37,480 bases of DNA. Source: Asticcacaulis sp. UBA2476. GTDB lineage: Bacteria; Pseudomonadota; Alphaproteobacteria; Caulobacterales; Caulobacteraceae. The stretch covers positions 1 to 37,480 of the forward strand of contig DDPE01000091.1 of assembly GCA_002342035.1 (NCBI GenBank). Direction: 5' to 3'. The position numbers were made by a program, and so were the translations under genes. Every line of letters begins with the position of its first letter. Within the stretch, counting starts at the first letter, position 1. This document shows, one piece after another, positions 24,722-32,088 of the stretch. The notes under the pieces are model-generated. The model saw nothing but the letters and a program-made list of their open reading frames with translations, searched no databases and was not told where the DNA came from.

Positions 24722-24774
24722 TTTTTCACAGGCTCGAATTAATGAAAAATTTACTTTTAACAGCCTGTGAAAAG
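24722..24774. promoter_or_regulatory. Inverted pair of DnaA-like boxes in oriC
   Basis: TTTTCACAGGCT (24723-24734) and its exact complement AGCCTGTGAAAA (24762-24773) are inverted around an AT-rich 27-base spacer. TTTTTCACA (24722-24730) fits TTNTNCACA. CTTTTCACA on the minus strand (24766-24774) has one mismatch. The spacer contains a TTAA-N7-TTTA CtrA-like box (24739-24753). Confidence 0.55.
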
Positions 24775-24783
24775 GCGGGATAA

Positions 24784-24798
24784 TTAACCAAATATTAG
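24784..24798 (+). promoter_or_regulatory. CtrA-like box in oriC (one mismatch)
   Basis: TTAA, seven bases, TTAG: one base from the CtrA consensus TTAA-N7-TTAA. It is followed at once by the GAATC (GANTC) site at 24799-24803. Confidence 0.55.
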
Positions 24799-24804
24799 GA
24801 ATCC

Positions 24805-24819
24805 TTAAAAAATTCTTAA
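24805..24819 (+). promoter_or_regulatory. CtrA box in oriC (perfect)
   Basis: TTAA, AAAATTC, TTAA matches TTAA-N7-TTAA exactly. A further TTAAC follows at 24823. It lies in the AT-rich core next to the DnaA-like boxes. Confidence 0.7.
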
Positions 24820-24846
24820 TGCTTAACGGGAGGTAAATATACAGGG

Positions 24847-24862
24847 TTAATGAAAGATTAAC
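24847..24862 (+). promoter_or_regulatory. CtrA box in oriC (perfect)
   Basis: TTAATGAAAGATTAAC matches TTAA-N7-TTAAC exactly and ends one base before the DnaA-box-like TTACCCACA. CtrA bound here would be expected to hinder DnaA at that box, as reported for Caulobacter. Confidence 0.75.
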
Positions 24863-24871
24863 TTACCCACA
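24863..24871 (+). promoter_or_regulatory. DnaA box in oriC
   Basis: TTACCCACA differs from the consensus TTATCCACA at one position. It abuts the perfect CtrA box. Confidence 0.6.
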
Positions 24872-24905
24872 ACGGGCCCGATATAAAACCCCCAGCGCGA
24901 CGGAA

Positions 24906-25025
24906 TGGGGAAAATCATGGGGCGCTTGCAGGATATCTTAACCCTTTTCCCCAATCACAGGGGCAGGGCACAGCGCTTGACTTGACGGGGGAATTACGCA
25001 CGAACTTATACGCGGGTTTTCCCCA
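24906..25025. promoter_or_regulatory. Three TTTTCCCCA motifs (W-box-like) in oriC
   Basis: TTTTCCCCA occurs at 24906-24914 (minus strand), 24945-24953 and 25017-25025 (plus strand). The TCCCCA core matches what I recall of the weak W-box DnaA sites of Caulobacter Cori. A further weak candidate, CGATACACA, is at 25030-25038. Confidence 0.5.
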
Positions 25026-25084
25026 AATTCGATACACAGATATATTTTACCATCTTTGAAAACTGTAAGCCGAAAGCCGGAATT

Positions 25085-25954
25085 ATGACCTCGGACAGCC
25101 TGAAAACCTTATCCGCTAAGATCGGCACCTATTTTCATGTCCATCTGGTCTCGGATTCCACGGGCGAAACCCTTAATGCTCTGGCCAAGGCGGCAGCGGC
25201 GCGTTTTGAAGGCATTTTGCCGATTGAACACATCTATGTACTGATCCGCTCACCCAAGCAGCTTGACCGGGCACTGGTTGAGATCGAAAGCTTTCCGGGC
25301 ATCGTTTTGCATACCATTGTCGATTCAGAATTGCGCACCAATCTGGAAATCCGCTGCCGGGAACTGGATATACCGGCGATCGGCGTGCTTGACCCTATGG
25401 TGGTGGCGTTTTCGCGCTATCTGGGGGCGGCGGTCTCTAAGCGCATCGGCGCTCAGCACAACCTTGATAATGAATATTTTGAACGTATAGAAGCGCTGAA
25501 CTACGCCATTGCCCACGATGACGGCGCACTCGCCGACCGTCTGGCCCAGGCCGAGGTTATTCTGGTTGGCGTGTCGCGCACCTCAAAGACGCCGACCTGC
25601 ATCTATCTGGCCCACCGCGGCATCAAGGCCGCCAATATTCCGCTGGTGCCGGGCAGTCCGCTGCCCGAAGAAATCGATAATCTGACCGAGCCCTTGATAG
25701 TGGGCCTGATTGCCTCACCAGAGCGCTTGATTTCTATCCGCAAAAACCGGCTGCTGTCGCTCAATAATGACGACCGACCCTCGACCTATACCGATACCGA
25801 GGCCGTCCGTAATGAGATCATCGCCGCCCGCCGGTTTTTTGAGCGTAAAGAATGGCCGGTGATCGATGTCACCCGCCGCAGTATCGAAGAAACCTCAGCC
25901 GCGATTATCAGCTTACTTAATGAAAAGCGGACAGGCAGGTTAGGCGGAATTTAA
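25085..25954 (+). CDS. Pyruvate,phosphate dikinase / PEP synthase regulator (DUF299 family)
   Basis: A 289-residue member of the bifunctional kinase/pyrophosphorylase family that switches PPDK or PEP synthase on and off by ADP-dependent phosphorylation. The opening FHVHLVSDSTGETLNALAKAA and P-loop GVSRTSKT at 162-169 are diagnostic, followed by GIKAANIPLVPGSPLPEE and the SIRKNRL segment. It is the first gene right of the origin, as in Caulobacter, and begins four bases after GGA in CCGGAATTATG. Confidence 0.93.
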   Translation: MTSDSLKTLSAKIGTYFHVHLVSDSTGETLNALAKAAAARFEGILPIEHIYVLIRSPKQLDRALVEIESFPGIVLHTIVDSELRTNLEIRCRELDIPAIGVLDPMVVAFSRYLGAAVSKRIGAQHNLDNEYFERIEALNYAIAHDDGALADRLAQAEVILVGVSRTSKTPTCIYLAHRGIKAANIPLVPGSPLPEEIDNLTEPLIVGLIASPERLISIRKNRLLSLNNDDRPSTYTDTEAVRNEIIAARRFFERKEWPVIDVTRRSIEETSAAIISLLNEKRTGRLGGI

Positions 25955-25960
25955 GCTGGC

Positions 25961-26076
25961 CTTTCTTATCGCAGGGGACTTGTCCCCTGCACCCCGAAAC
26001 TATAATTCAACCGGAATCTATGTCGTTGTATGCCCGGTTATGGGGTGCAGGGGACAAGTCCCCTGCGATAAGAAAG
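25961..26076. repeat. 116-bp element with perfect 35-bp inverted arms
   Basis: The left arm at 25961-25995 and the right arm at 26042-26076 are exact reverse complements over 35 bases. Each arm contains its own hairpin, GCAGGGGA and TCCCCTGC around a 4-base loop, followed by ACCCC. The 46-base centre has a smaller AACCGG/CCGGTT pair. It fills the gap between the ppsR-type gene and maf. It looks like a miniature palindromic mobile or REP/BIME-type element. No coding capacity was seen, and no target duplication could be recognised. Confidence 0.85.
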
Positions 26077-26084
26077 CTTAGTTT

Positions 26085-26675
26085 ATGACCTTAATCCTTG
26101 CCTCCGGCTCTAAAATCCGCGCCACCTTGCTGACCAATGCGGGTTTAAGCTTTGACATCATCCCCGCCCATATCGACGAAGAAGCGATCAAGGATGAATA
26201 TCTGGCCCGCGCCCATAGTCCCAAATCGGTGGCCCTGAAACTGGCGCAGGAAAAGGCGCTGCACATATCTCTGCGCTTTGAGGGTCTGGTGATCGGTGCG
26301 GATTCGGTAGTTGAGATCGAACGGGACCTGATCAGCAAATCCGATAGCTTTGATGCGGCCAAAGCCCTGCTTAAGCGTTTCAGCGGCCAGACCCATTATC
26401 TTCATTCCGCCGTCGCTCTGGCTCAGGGCGGGCAGATCGTCTGGTCCCATGTCGGCACGGCGGAACTGAGCGTGCGCCGTCTGAACGATGCCTTTATCGA
26501 CGCTTATCTGGCGCAGGCTGGTGAAGAGGTGTTGAAAAGCGTAGGCTGTTACCAACTCGAAGGGCTGGGCCTGCAACTGTTTGATGACATTCGCGGCGAT
26601 TATTTTACAATCCTGGGCCTGCCCATGCTGCCACTGCTGAACCAACTGCGTCACTTAGAGGTCATTGCGTCATGA
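26085..26675 (+). CDS. Maf-family nucleotide pyrophosphatase
   Basis: A 196-residue Maf protein. The opening ILASGSKIRATLLTNAGL, HIDEEAIKDEY and GADSVVEIERDLI (the active-site ADSV/T) are family marks, followed by SKSDSFDAAKALLKRFSGQTHYLHSAV. Maf enzymes hydrolyse non-standard or specific NTPs, and those near aroE-coaE in Alphaproteobacteria are usually of the YceF-like branch; the substrate is not proven. It starts eight bases after the large palindrome and overlaps aroE by four bases. Confidence 0.93.
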   Translation: MTLILASGSKIRATLLTNAGLSFDIIPAHIDEEAIKDEYLARAHSPKSVALKLAQEKALHISLRFEGLVIGADSVVEIERDLISKSDSFDAAKALLKRFSGQTHYLHSAVALAQGGQIVWSHVGTAELSVRRLNDAFIDAYLAQAGEEVLKSVGCYQLEGLGLQLFDDIRGDYFTILGLPMLPLLNQLRHLEVIAS

Positions 26676-27517
26676 TTGAGACCTTACCCACAGGCGCCGC
26701 GAAGGTGGCCGGCGTGGTTGGCCAGCCGATCCACCAGTCCTTAAGCCCGTTTCTGCATAATGCCTGGTTGCGCGAACTGTGCCTCAATGGGGTCTATGCG
26801 CCGTTTTCGCCAAAGGATGAGCACGGTTTTGAACGGCTGATCCTGTCGTGCCGCACTAACGGCATTAAAGGATTAAACGTCACAGCCCCGTTTAAGGAAA
26901 TCGCCCTTAAACTGGCCGACAGCTATTCCGATATTGCGCTTTCGTGTGGGTCGGCCAATCTACTGACCTTTGATGATGAAGGCCACGTCCATGCCGATTC
27001 CACCGATGGGCTCGGGCTGATCCGGGCGTTTGAACTGCAATCGCCCGGTTGCGACCTGAAGAAGCCGGTTGCGATCATGGGGGCAGGGGGTGCGGCCCGC
27101 GCCGTGATCGCCGCCTTGTTGGCCAAGGGTTGCACCGATGTGCGCATCGTCAACCGTACCATCGCCCGCGCCGAAGAGTTGGTGTTTGTCTTCAAAGACG
27201 GGGTGTCGGCCTATGATGTCACCCAGATCGCGCGTGCTTTTGACGGGGTGAGCGCGATCATCAATGCGGCGTCCGGCGGGCCCTTGCCGCTGTTTGACCA
27301 CGCCCCAGATCAGGCAACGGCGATGGACATGACCTATCGGCCACTCAAAACGGCGTGGTTACAGGCCGCGGAGGCGAGGGGGCTTAAGCTGGTCGATGGT
27401 CTGAACATGCTGATCGAACAGGCGCGGCCGTCGTTTGAAGCCTTTTATAGCGAAGCGCCGCCTGCCGAACTTGATATCCGCGATCTGGCCCTGCGCTATC
27501 TGGGGGAAGTTCTGTGA
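26672..27517 (+). CDS. aroE: Shikimate dehydrogenase
   Basis: AroE reduces 3-dehydroshikimate to shikimate with NADPH in aromatic amino-acid synthesis. The 281-residue protein has the substrate site GQPIHQSLSPFLHNAW, the catalytic lysine in NVTAPFKE, and the Asp in STDGLGL. The NADP fold GAGGAARAVIAALLAKG, NRTIARAEEL and DMTYRPLKTAWL are also present. It overlaps maf upstream and coaE downstream by four bases each, indicating one operon. Confidence 0.95.
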   Translation: MIETLPTGAAKVAGVVGQPIHQSLSPFLHNAWLRELCLNGVYAPFSPKDEHGFERLILSCRTNGIKGLNVTAPFKEIALKLADSYSDIALSCGSANLLTFDDEGHVHADSTDGLGLIRAFELQSPGCDLKKPVAIMGAGGAARAVIAALLAKGCTDVRIVNRTIARAEELVFVFKDGVSAYDVTQIARAFDGVSAIINAASGGPLPLFDHAPDQATAMDMTYRPLKTAWLQAAEARGLKLVDGLNMLIEQARPSFEAFYSEAPPAELDIRDLALRYLGEVL

Positions 27518-28143
27518 TCAAAAAGCCTGTAATAAGATTGGGCCTGACCGGCTCAATTGGCATGGGCAAATCGACGGTCGCGAAGATGTTCGCGGATCTG
27601 GGCGTGCCGGTCTGGGATGCTGATGAGGTGGTCCATCGGCTCTATGCGACCTCGCAACCTCTGAAGGATAAGCTATGTGCGGCGTTCGGGGTGATCTTAA
27701 AAGACAACAGCATTGACCGCGCCCGTTTGTCGGAAATCCTGAAAGCTGATCCGTCGAAGTTTGCGGTACTGGACGCCATTGTCCATCCTTTGGTGCGCGA
27801 AGATCGTGCGGACTTTATGGAGAGCCACCTGGAGACGCCGCTGGTTCTGGCCGATATCCCGCTTCTGTATGAAACCGGGTCTGAGAAAAACCTCGACTAT
27901 GTTCTGGTGGTGAGTGCCCCGCCGGAGGTGCAAAAAGCGCGCGTTATGGCCCGCCCCGGCATGACCGAGGCCAAGTTTAACGACATTCTGGGCCGCCAGA
28001 TCAGTGATGCTGAGAAACGTCGCCGGGCTGACTTTTTGATCCTGACCGATCAGCCGCTTGAGGCCACCCGCGCCGATGTGGCGGCACTGTACACCAAATT
28101 AATCTCCGGCAATCTGGACAAACCCCTGCGAAGCAACCCATAA
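27514..28143 (+). CDS. coaE: Dephospho-CoA kinase
   Basis: CoaE performs the last step of coenzyme A synthesis, phosphorylating dephospho-CoA. The 209-residue protein has P-loop GSIGMGKST at 13-21, VWDADEVVHRLYA, AIVHPLVRED, VLADIPLLYETG and the lid-region RPGMTEAKFNDILGRQISDAEKRRRADF. It is coupled to aroE by overlap and followed six bases later by dnaQ. Confidence 0.95.
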   Translation: MIKKPVIRLGLTGSIGMGKSTVAKMFADLGVPVWDADEVVHRLYATSQPLKDKLCAAFGVILKDNSIDRARLSEILKADPSKFAVLDAIVHPLVREDRADFMESHLETPLVLADIPLLYETGSEKNLDYVLVVSAPPEVQKARVMARPGMTEAKFNDILGRQISDAEKRRRADFLILTDQPLEATRADVAALYTKLISGNLDKPLRSNP

Positions 28144-28149
28144 AAAAGC

Positions 28150-28857
28150 ATGGCCAGAGAAATTGTCTTCGATACGGAAACCACCGGCATTGACCCCAGG
28201 GCGGGCCACCGCCTGATTGAAATAGGCTGTGTCGAGCTTGAGGATCTTCTGCCGACGGGCCGCAGTTTGCACCGCTACATGGACCCTGAGCGGATTATCG
28301 AGGCTGATGCCACGCGCATCCACGGCATCACTAACGAGATGGTAGCGGGAAAGCCAAAATTTGCCGATCTGGCCGAAGAATTCCTGAACTTTGTAGGTGA
28401 CAGCCGCATCATCGCCCATAATGCCAGCTTTGACCGCGGCTTTATCAATATGGAGCTGGAGCGCCTAGGTCGTGTGCCGTTGCCGGAGACCCAATGGCTC
28501 GATACGCTTGAGATTGCGCGTAACGTCTTTCCGGGTATGGCCAATTCGCTGGATGCCCTGTGCCGGCGCTATAATATCTCGCTGGCGGAGCGCGATAAGC
28601 ACGGCGCTTTGCTTGATGCGCGGTTGCTGGCCGATGTTTATCTGGAGCTGATGGGCGGCAAGGAGCGCGGTCTTGACCTCGCTATGGCCAGCGACTTTGG
28701 CGAAGATGGTCTGGCCTATAAGGCCAAACCCTACGGCCCGCGCCCGAAACCTTTGCCATCGCAAATTCATCAGGAGGAGGCGCAGGCCCATAAGGCGTTT
28801 ATCGCCAAGTATCTGAAAGACAAGGCGTTGTGGCCCGCTGACACTAACTACCAATAA
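28150..28857 (+). CDS. dnaQ: DNA polymerase III subunit epsilon
   Basis: DnaQ is the 3'-5' proofreading exonuclease of the replicase. The 235-residue protein shows Exo I (VFDTETTGIDP, Asp8 and Glu10), Exo II (IAHNASFDRGFI) and Exo IIIe (HGALLDARLLADVYLELM). A C-terminal tail after residue 190 would bind the alpha subunit. It ends the maf-aroE-coaE-dnaQ operon. A 40-base perfect palindrome follows the stop codon. Confidence 0.95.
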   Translation: MAREIVFDTETTGIDPRAGHRLIEIGCVELEDLLPTGRSLHRYMDPERIIEADATRIHGITNEMVAGKPKFADLAEEFLNFVGDSRIIAHNASFDRGFINMELERLGRVPLPETQWLDTLEIARNVFPGMANSLDALCRRYNISLAERDKHGALLDARLLADVYLELMGGKERGLDLAMASDFGEDGLAYKAKPYGPRPKPLPSQIHQEEAQAHKAFIAKYLKDKALWPADTNYQ

Positions 28858-28905
28858 AAAAGCCGCCACTGATCTCGAAGCGCTTCGAGATCAGTGGCGG
28901 CCATT
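28856..28905. terminator. 40-base perfect palindrome between dnaQ and secB
   Basis: The bases 28862-28901 form a perfect 20-bp palindrome starting GCCGCCACTGATC, preceded by AAAAAA. On the minus strand it is therefore followed by Ts, a strong terminator for secB. In the plus direction the following sequence is only moderately T-rich (CCATTTAAAT), so it may be bidirectional for dnaQ. Confidence 0.85.
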
Positions 28906-28952
28906 TAAATCCACTTAAAAGTACCCGCAGGGCAACTTTTAAGTAATAGACT

Positions 28953-29465
28953 TTACGCCTGACCGGCGGTTTCGCCGATAGAGCCTGCGTTCTTTTGGGA
29001 CATGTAAAGTGCCGCGAAATCGATTGGCTCGACCATGAACGGCGGGAAGAAGCCACCATCAGCCGTGACATCCGAAATGATACGGCGTGCAAACGGGAAC
29101 AGGTAGCGCGGACATTCGACCAGAAGGGTCGGCTCGACCATATGCTGCGGCACGTTAGCCAGTTGGAACAGGCCACCGTAAACCAGTTCGATATTAAACA
29201 CCGGACCTTCGGGATTGGTGGCCTTAACCGACAACTTAAGATCAACCTCAAACAGGCCATCCGGGCGGCCCTTGGCGTTCATTTCCACGCCCATATCGAC
29301 TTCGGGACGGACATCCATGCGCAGCGACTGCGGCGCGCGCGGGTTTTCAAACGAAAAATCGCGAATGAACTGGGCTAGAACCTGCATATTGGCGGGCAGG
29401 GCGGTGAGGCCTTCGGTCTGGGCCCCGTTTTGGGTGTTGGCTTCAGGAGCCACGGTATCAGTCAT
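28953..29465 (-). CDS. secB: Protein-export chaperone SecB
   Basis: SecB is the tetrameric cytosolic chaperone that holds preproteins for SecA. The 170-residue protein has the family core QFIRDFSFENPRAP near the start, VEMNAKGRPDGLFEVDLKLSV, FNIELVYGGLFQL and ECPRYLFPFARRIISDVTADGGFFPPFMVEPIDF. A polar N-terminal tail (about residues 1-22) and a short C-terminal tail are extra. It faces dnaQ across the palindromic terminator and diverges from the timA-type gene. Confidence 0.95.
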   Translation of the reverse strand: MTDTVAPEANTQNGAQTEGLTALPANMQVLAQFIRDFSFENPRAPQSLRMDVRPEVDMGVEMNAKGRPDGLFEVDLKLSVKATNPEGPVFNIELVYGGLFQLANVPQHMVEPTLLVECPRYLFPFARRIISDVTADGGFFPPFMVEPIDFAALYMSQKNAGSIGETAGQA

Positions 29466-29638
29466 AACAAAACAACTCCGGCTATGGGCGCAAGGGTGCT
29501 GCGACCCGCGCTTTTTAGTGTAAAAACGCTGCTATCACGCAAGAAAACAATAAGCAATCGAACTGAACGGTTCCGTTTCCTTAAACTTTCCCTATATAGA
29601 TAGTAAATCAAACACGCAAAGTAAGAGAGTTTAAAGGG

Positions 29639-30292
29639 ATGTCGGTCGAACTGGTTATATTTGCGGTCATAGCCGTAGTGGTTTTGTTCCAGCTTTATAA
29701 TGTCTTAGGCCGTCGCGTGGGCTTTAAGGTAGAGGACAAGCCTGCTCCCCGGATAAGTGAGGATGGTGACGGGCCTGTGCGTATCGAAAAAAAGCCCGAA
29801 GCCCCGAAGTTTCCCAACCTCGAAGCGCTCAAGGCCCGCGACCCGCAATTCAATGAAATCAACTTCATTGAAAAGGCGCGCGAAACCTATGAAGGCGTCG
29901 TCGTGGCCTTTACCAAGGGCGATGTAGAGCCGGTCAAGGATCGTCTGGCCGACAACGTCTATAATGTGTTCTCAAAAGCTGTGCAGAACCGCGATCCGTC
30001 AGCGCCCAAAGAAACGGTCACCTTTGTCGATGGCCCCAAGGTCGATATGGAATTGATCGATTTCAAGGATGACTTCGCCCACATCCGTGTGCGTTTCCTG
30101 TCAGAATTGCTTTACCAGACCGAGGCCGTGAAACCCGTCGATCAGTCTGTGCCGGAAACCGAAGCCCTGCCGGTGCCAGTCGAAGCGAAGAAAACCCATA
30201 AGCGCACCGCCGAATACTGGACGTTCCATAAGAACCTGAAATCCGGCAATAATCCGTGGCTGCTGGCCAAGGTCGAGGCGGCCAAGGCGTGA
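29639..30292 (+). CDS. Tim44/TimA family membrane-anchored protein
   Basis: A 217-residue protein with one N-terminal membrane helix (about residues 4-20, VELVIFAVIAVVVLFQLYNVLG) and a linker. A Tim44-like domain follows: FIEKARETYEGVVVAFTKGDVEPVKDRLADNVYNVFSKAV, then the conserved strands and EYWTFHKNLKSGNNPWLLAKVE. In Alphaproteobacteria this protein (TimA) is related to mitochondrial Tim44 and is a putative adaptor at the inner membrane. Its role is not settled. It overlaps mltA by four bases (GTGA). Confidence 0.88.
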   Translation: MSVELVIFAVIAVVVLFQLYNVLGRRVGFKVEDKPAPRISEDGDGPVRIEKKPEAPKFPNLEALKARDPQFNEINFIEKARETYEGVVVAFTKGDVEPVKDRLADNVYNVFSKAVQNRDPSAPKETVTFVDGPKVDMELIDFKDDFAHIRVRFLSELLYQTEAVKPVDQSVPETEALPVPVEAKKTHKRTAEYWTFHKNLKSGNNPWLLAKVEAAKA

Positions 30293-31419
30293 GGTTAAAG
30301 CTATTAGCTGGCCTTGCGCTGTCGGCAATGTTGGCCGCGTGCGCGCAAACCCCTAAACCTGTAACGCCGACCCCGCTGCCGCCGGTAACACCCAAACCTG
30401 CGCCGGTTGCCGAACCATCTTCGTCGCTTAAGCCCCTGACCAGCCTGCCCGGATGGGGGCTGTCGGATTCTTTTGTGGCGTTTGAAGCCCTGCGCGGGAC
30501 CTGCGCCTATAAAAAAGGCCGGCAGTATCAGCGCGTGTGCGAAAAACTAAGCCACACTGATTTTGCCGACCCTGATGATATTAAGGCCTTTTTCGAGGCC
30601 AATTTTGGCGTTGAGGGTCTGGACGGCGAGGGGCTGCTGACGGCCTATTTCGTGCCTGAATACCAGGCGGTCAGTGCGCCTGATGCCGAGTTTTCGCAGC
30701 CCGTGCGCCTTAAGCCTGCCGATCTGGTGATTGTGCGCGGCGATCAGATGTTTCCGCCGCAAACAGCCACTAAGTTCGCTGCACGTGTGGTCGACGGCCA
30801 ATATGTCCCCTATTACACCCGCGCTGAGATCGAAGCCCAACCCGCGCAGACCCCTCTTTATATGCGGCCTGAAGACTATTTCTTCATGCAGCTTCAAGGG
30901 TCAGGCTATCTGGAATTGCCGGACGGATCAAAGTTTCTGGCCGCCTATGCCGCCGATAATGGCCACCCGTTTGTGGGGATCGCCAAGCCGATGGTTGATC
31001 GCGGAATCTTAGAAAAAGACAAATCTTCCGGCGACAATATCCGCGCCTGGCTGGCGGCCAATCGCGGCGATGTGGCGCGCGAGATGATGAATCTCAATCC
31101 GCGTTATGCGTTTTTCAAGATCGAAGATCCCCACGATCCCTTGGGCGCGGCGGGTATACCCTTGCCGGGCGGATCAGCGATTGCGGTTGATCCGGCCCAT
31201 CATCAGTACGGCGATCTGTACTGGATCGATGCCAATGCGGGCGCGTTAAAAGACGCCTTTCCGCAGTATCAGCGTATGGTCTCGGCGCTTGATACCGGCG
31301 GGGCCATTAAAGGCAAAATCCGGGCTGATCTCTATATGGGCCACGGTGCTCGCGCTGGCACCGAAGCGGGCAGGGTCAAGCATAAGCTCAAGATGTGGCG
31401 GATTGTGCCTAAAGATTGA
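30289..31419 (+). CDS. mltA: Membrane-bound lytic transglycosylase A
   Basis: MltA cleaves peptidoglycan glycan strands with formation of anhydro-muramic ends. I start it at GTG 30289 (376 residues), overlapping the timA stop. The open frame extends 11 codons upstream, but the lipoprotein signal LLAGLALSAMLAAC (Cys18) begins here. The MltA domain runs through EGLLTAYFVPEYQA to LYMRPEDYFFMQLQGSG. The C-terminal 3D domain holds the catalytic aspartates (VDPAHHQYGDLYWID, ALDTGGAIKGKIRADLYMGHG). A proline-rich linker follows the lipid anchor. Confidence 0.95.
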   Translation: MRLKLLAGLALSAMLAACAQTPKPVTPTPLPPVTPKPAPVAEPSSSLKPLTSLPGWGLSDSFVAFEALRGTCAYKKGRQYQRVCEKLSHTDFADPDDIKAFFEANFGVEGLDGEGLLTAYFVPEYQAVSAPDAEFSQPVRLKPADLVIVRGDQMFPPQTATKFAARVVDGQYVPYYTRAEIEAQPAQTPLYMRPEDYFFMQLQGSGYLELPDGSKFLAAYAADNGHPFVGIAKPMVDRGILEKDKSSGDNIRAWLAANRGDVAREMMNLNPRYAFFKIEDPHDPLGAAGIPLPGGSAIAVDPAHHQYGDLYWIDANAGALKDAFPQYQRMVSALDTGGAIKGKIRADLYMGHGARAGTEAGRVKHKLKMWRIVPKD

Positions 31420-31445
31420 GGCCGAGAGTTTGATTTGGAGGGCGC

Positions 31446-32075
31446 ATGGTTGAGGCGATCTTGTTTTCACCTGAGTTCAACGAACGTAGAGGCAAATGGG
31501 TAGATGCGTCATATGGCATCTGTGGTCCGAATATCTTAGACACAATGGATATACAGTCTCTTGGAAATGCGGATCAGCGTCTGCGTATTTTAGAGATTGC
31601 GAATAGAACCCGTTTTGAAAGGACTGACCCCACAATTGTCCCAGATGGAACTGACCTAAAGTTTATTTATGAATGCTTTATGCAAAGTGAGTTACAGGCT
31701 TTTTCTCAACTTTGGATAATGGGCCTCTATGAAATGCTGCGCAGGTTAGGAGAAAATATAGGGGCAAAACGCGACAAAACCGACGGCATCACACGCTTTC
31801 CAAAGCCCTTTGATCACTGTGAAAAATTATTTTGGGATTTAGAAGTCCTTAGAATGCCCCTTGCTAAGCATCAGGCAAAAGACCTTAAAGGGCCGTCAAG
31901 TAAGCAAAAAGAACCTCATAGTGCAGAGCTCATGTTCAACCCAGATACTGGTAGCATGGCTTGGGCTGTCTATTGCCCTAAACGCCAACAACGAATTGAA
32001 CTTGTAAGACAAGAGATTTCTGACGAATTTTTGCGTATCGCGCTAATTGTAAGGGATGAACGCAAAGCTATCTAA
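31446..32075 (+). CDS. AT-rich orphan gene, unknown function
   Basis: A 209-residue protein I do not recognise. It has no signal peptide or clear membrane span. The middle (FIYECFMQSELQAFSQLWIMGLYEMLRRLGENI) is helical and aromatic, followed by a Lys-rich loop and a strand-like C-terminal part (AELMFNPDTGSMAWAVYC). A good Shine-Dalgarno sequence GGAGGG precedes ATG 31446. Base composition is unlike its neighbours: lines counted by eye inside the gene are near 40% GC, against clearly above 50% around it. Codon choice is correspondingly AT-rich. This suggests recent acquisition. It sits between mltA and a MAPEG gene. Confidence 0.75.
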   Translation: MVEAILFSPEFNERRGKWVDASYGICGPNILDTMDIQSLGNADQRLRILEIANRTRFERTDPTIVPDGTDLKFIYECFMQSELQAFSQLWIMGLYEMLRRLGENIGAKRDKTDGITRFPKPFDHCEKLFWDLEVLRMPLAKHQAKDLKGPSSKQKEPHSAELMFNPDTGSMAWAVYCPKRQQRIELVRQEISDEFLRIALIVRDERKAI

Positions 32076-32088
32076 AGTGAACTTGTGC

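Larger units (their letters stand above)
24580..25084. other. oriC: Predicted chromosomal replication origin (Cori-type oriC)
   Basis: This 505-base gene-free region lies between hemE and the ppsR-type gene, the location of Cori in Caulobacter. It contains an AT-rich stretch (24638-24655 and 24736-24871) and two perfect CtrA boxes plus two near-perfect ones. It also has DnaA-box-like sequences, three TTTTCCCCA motifs resembling Caulobacter W-boxes, and one GANTC methylation site (24799-24803). The sub-sites are listed separately. Genes on both sides run away from it. Origin function is inferred from these signals and synteny. Confidence 0.88.
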
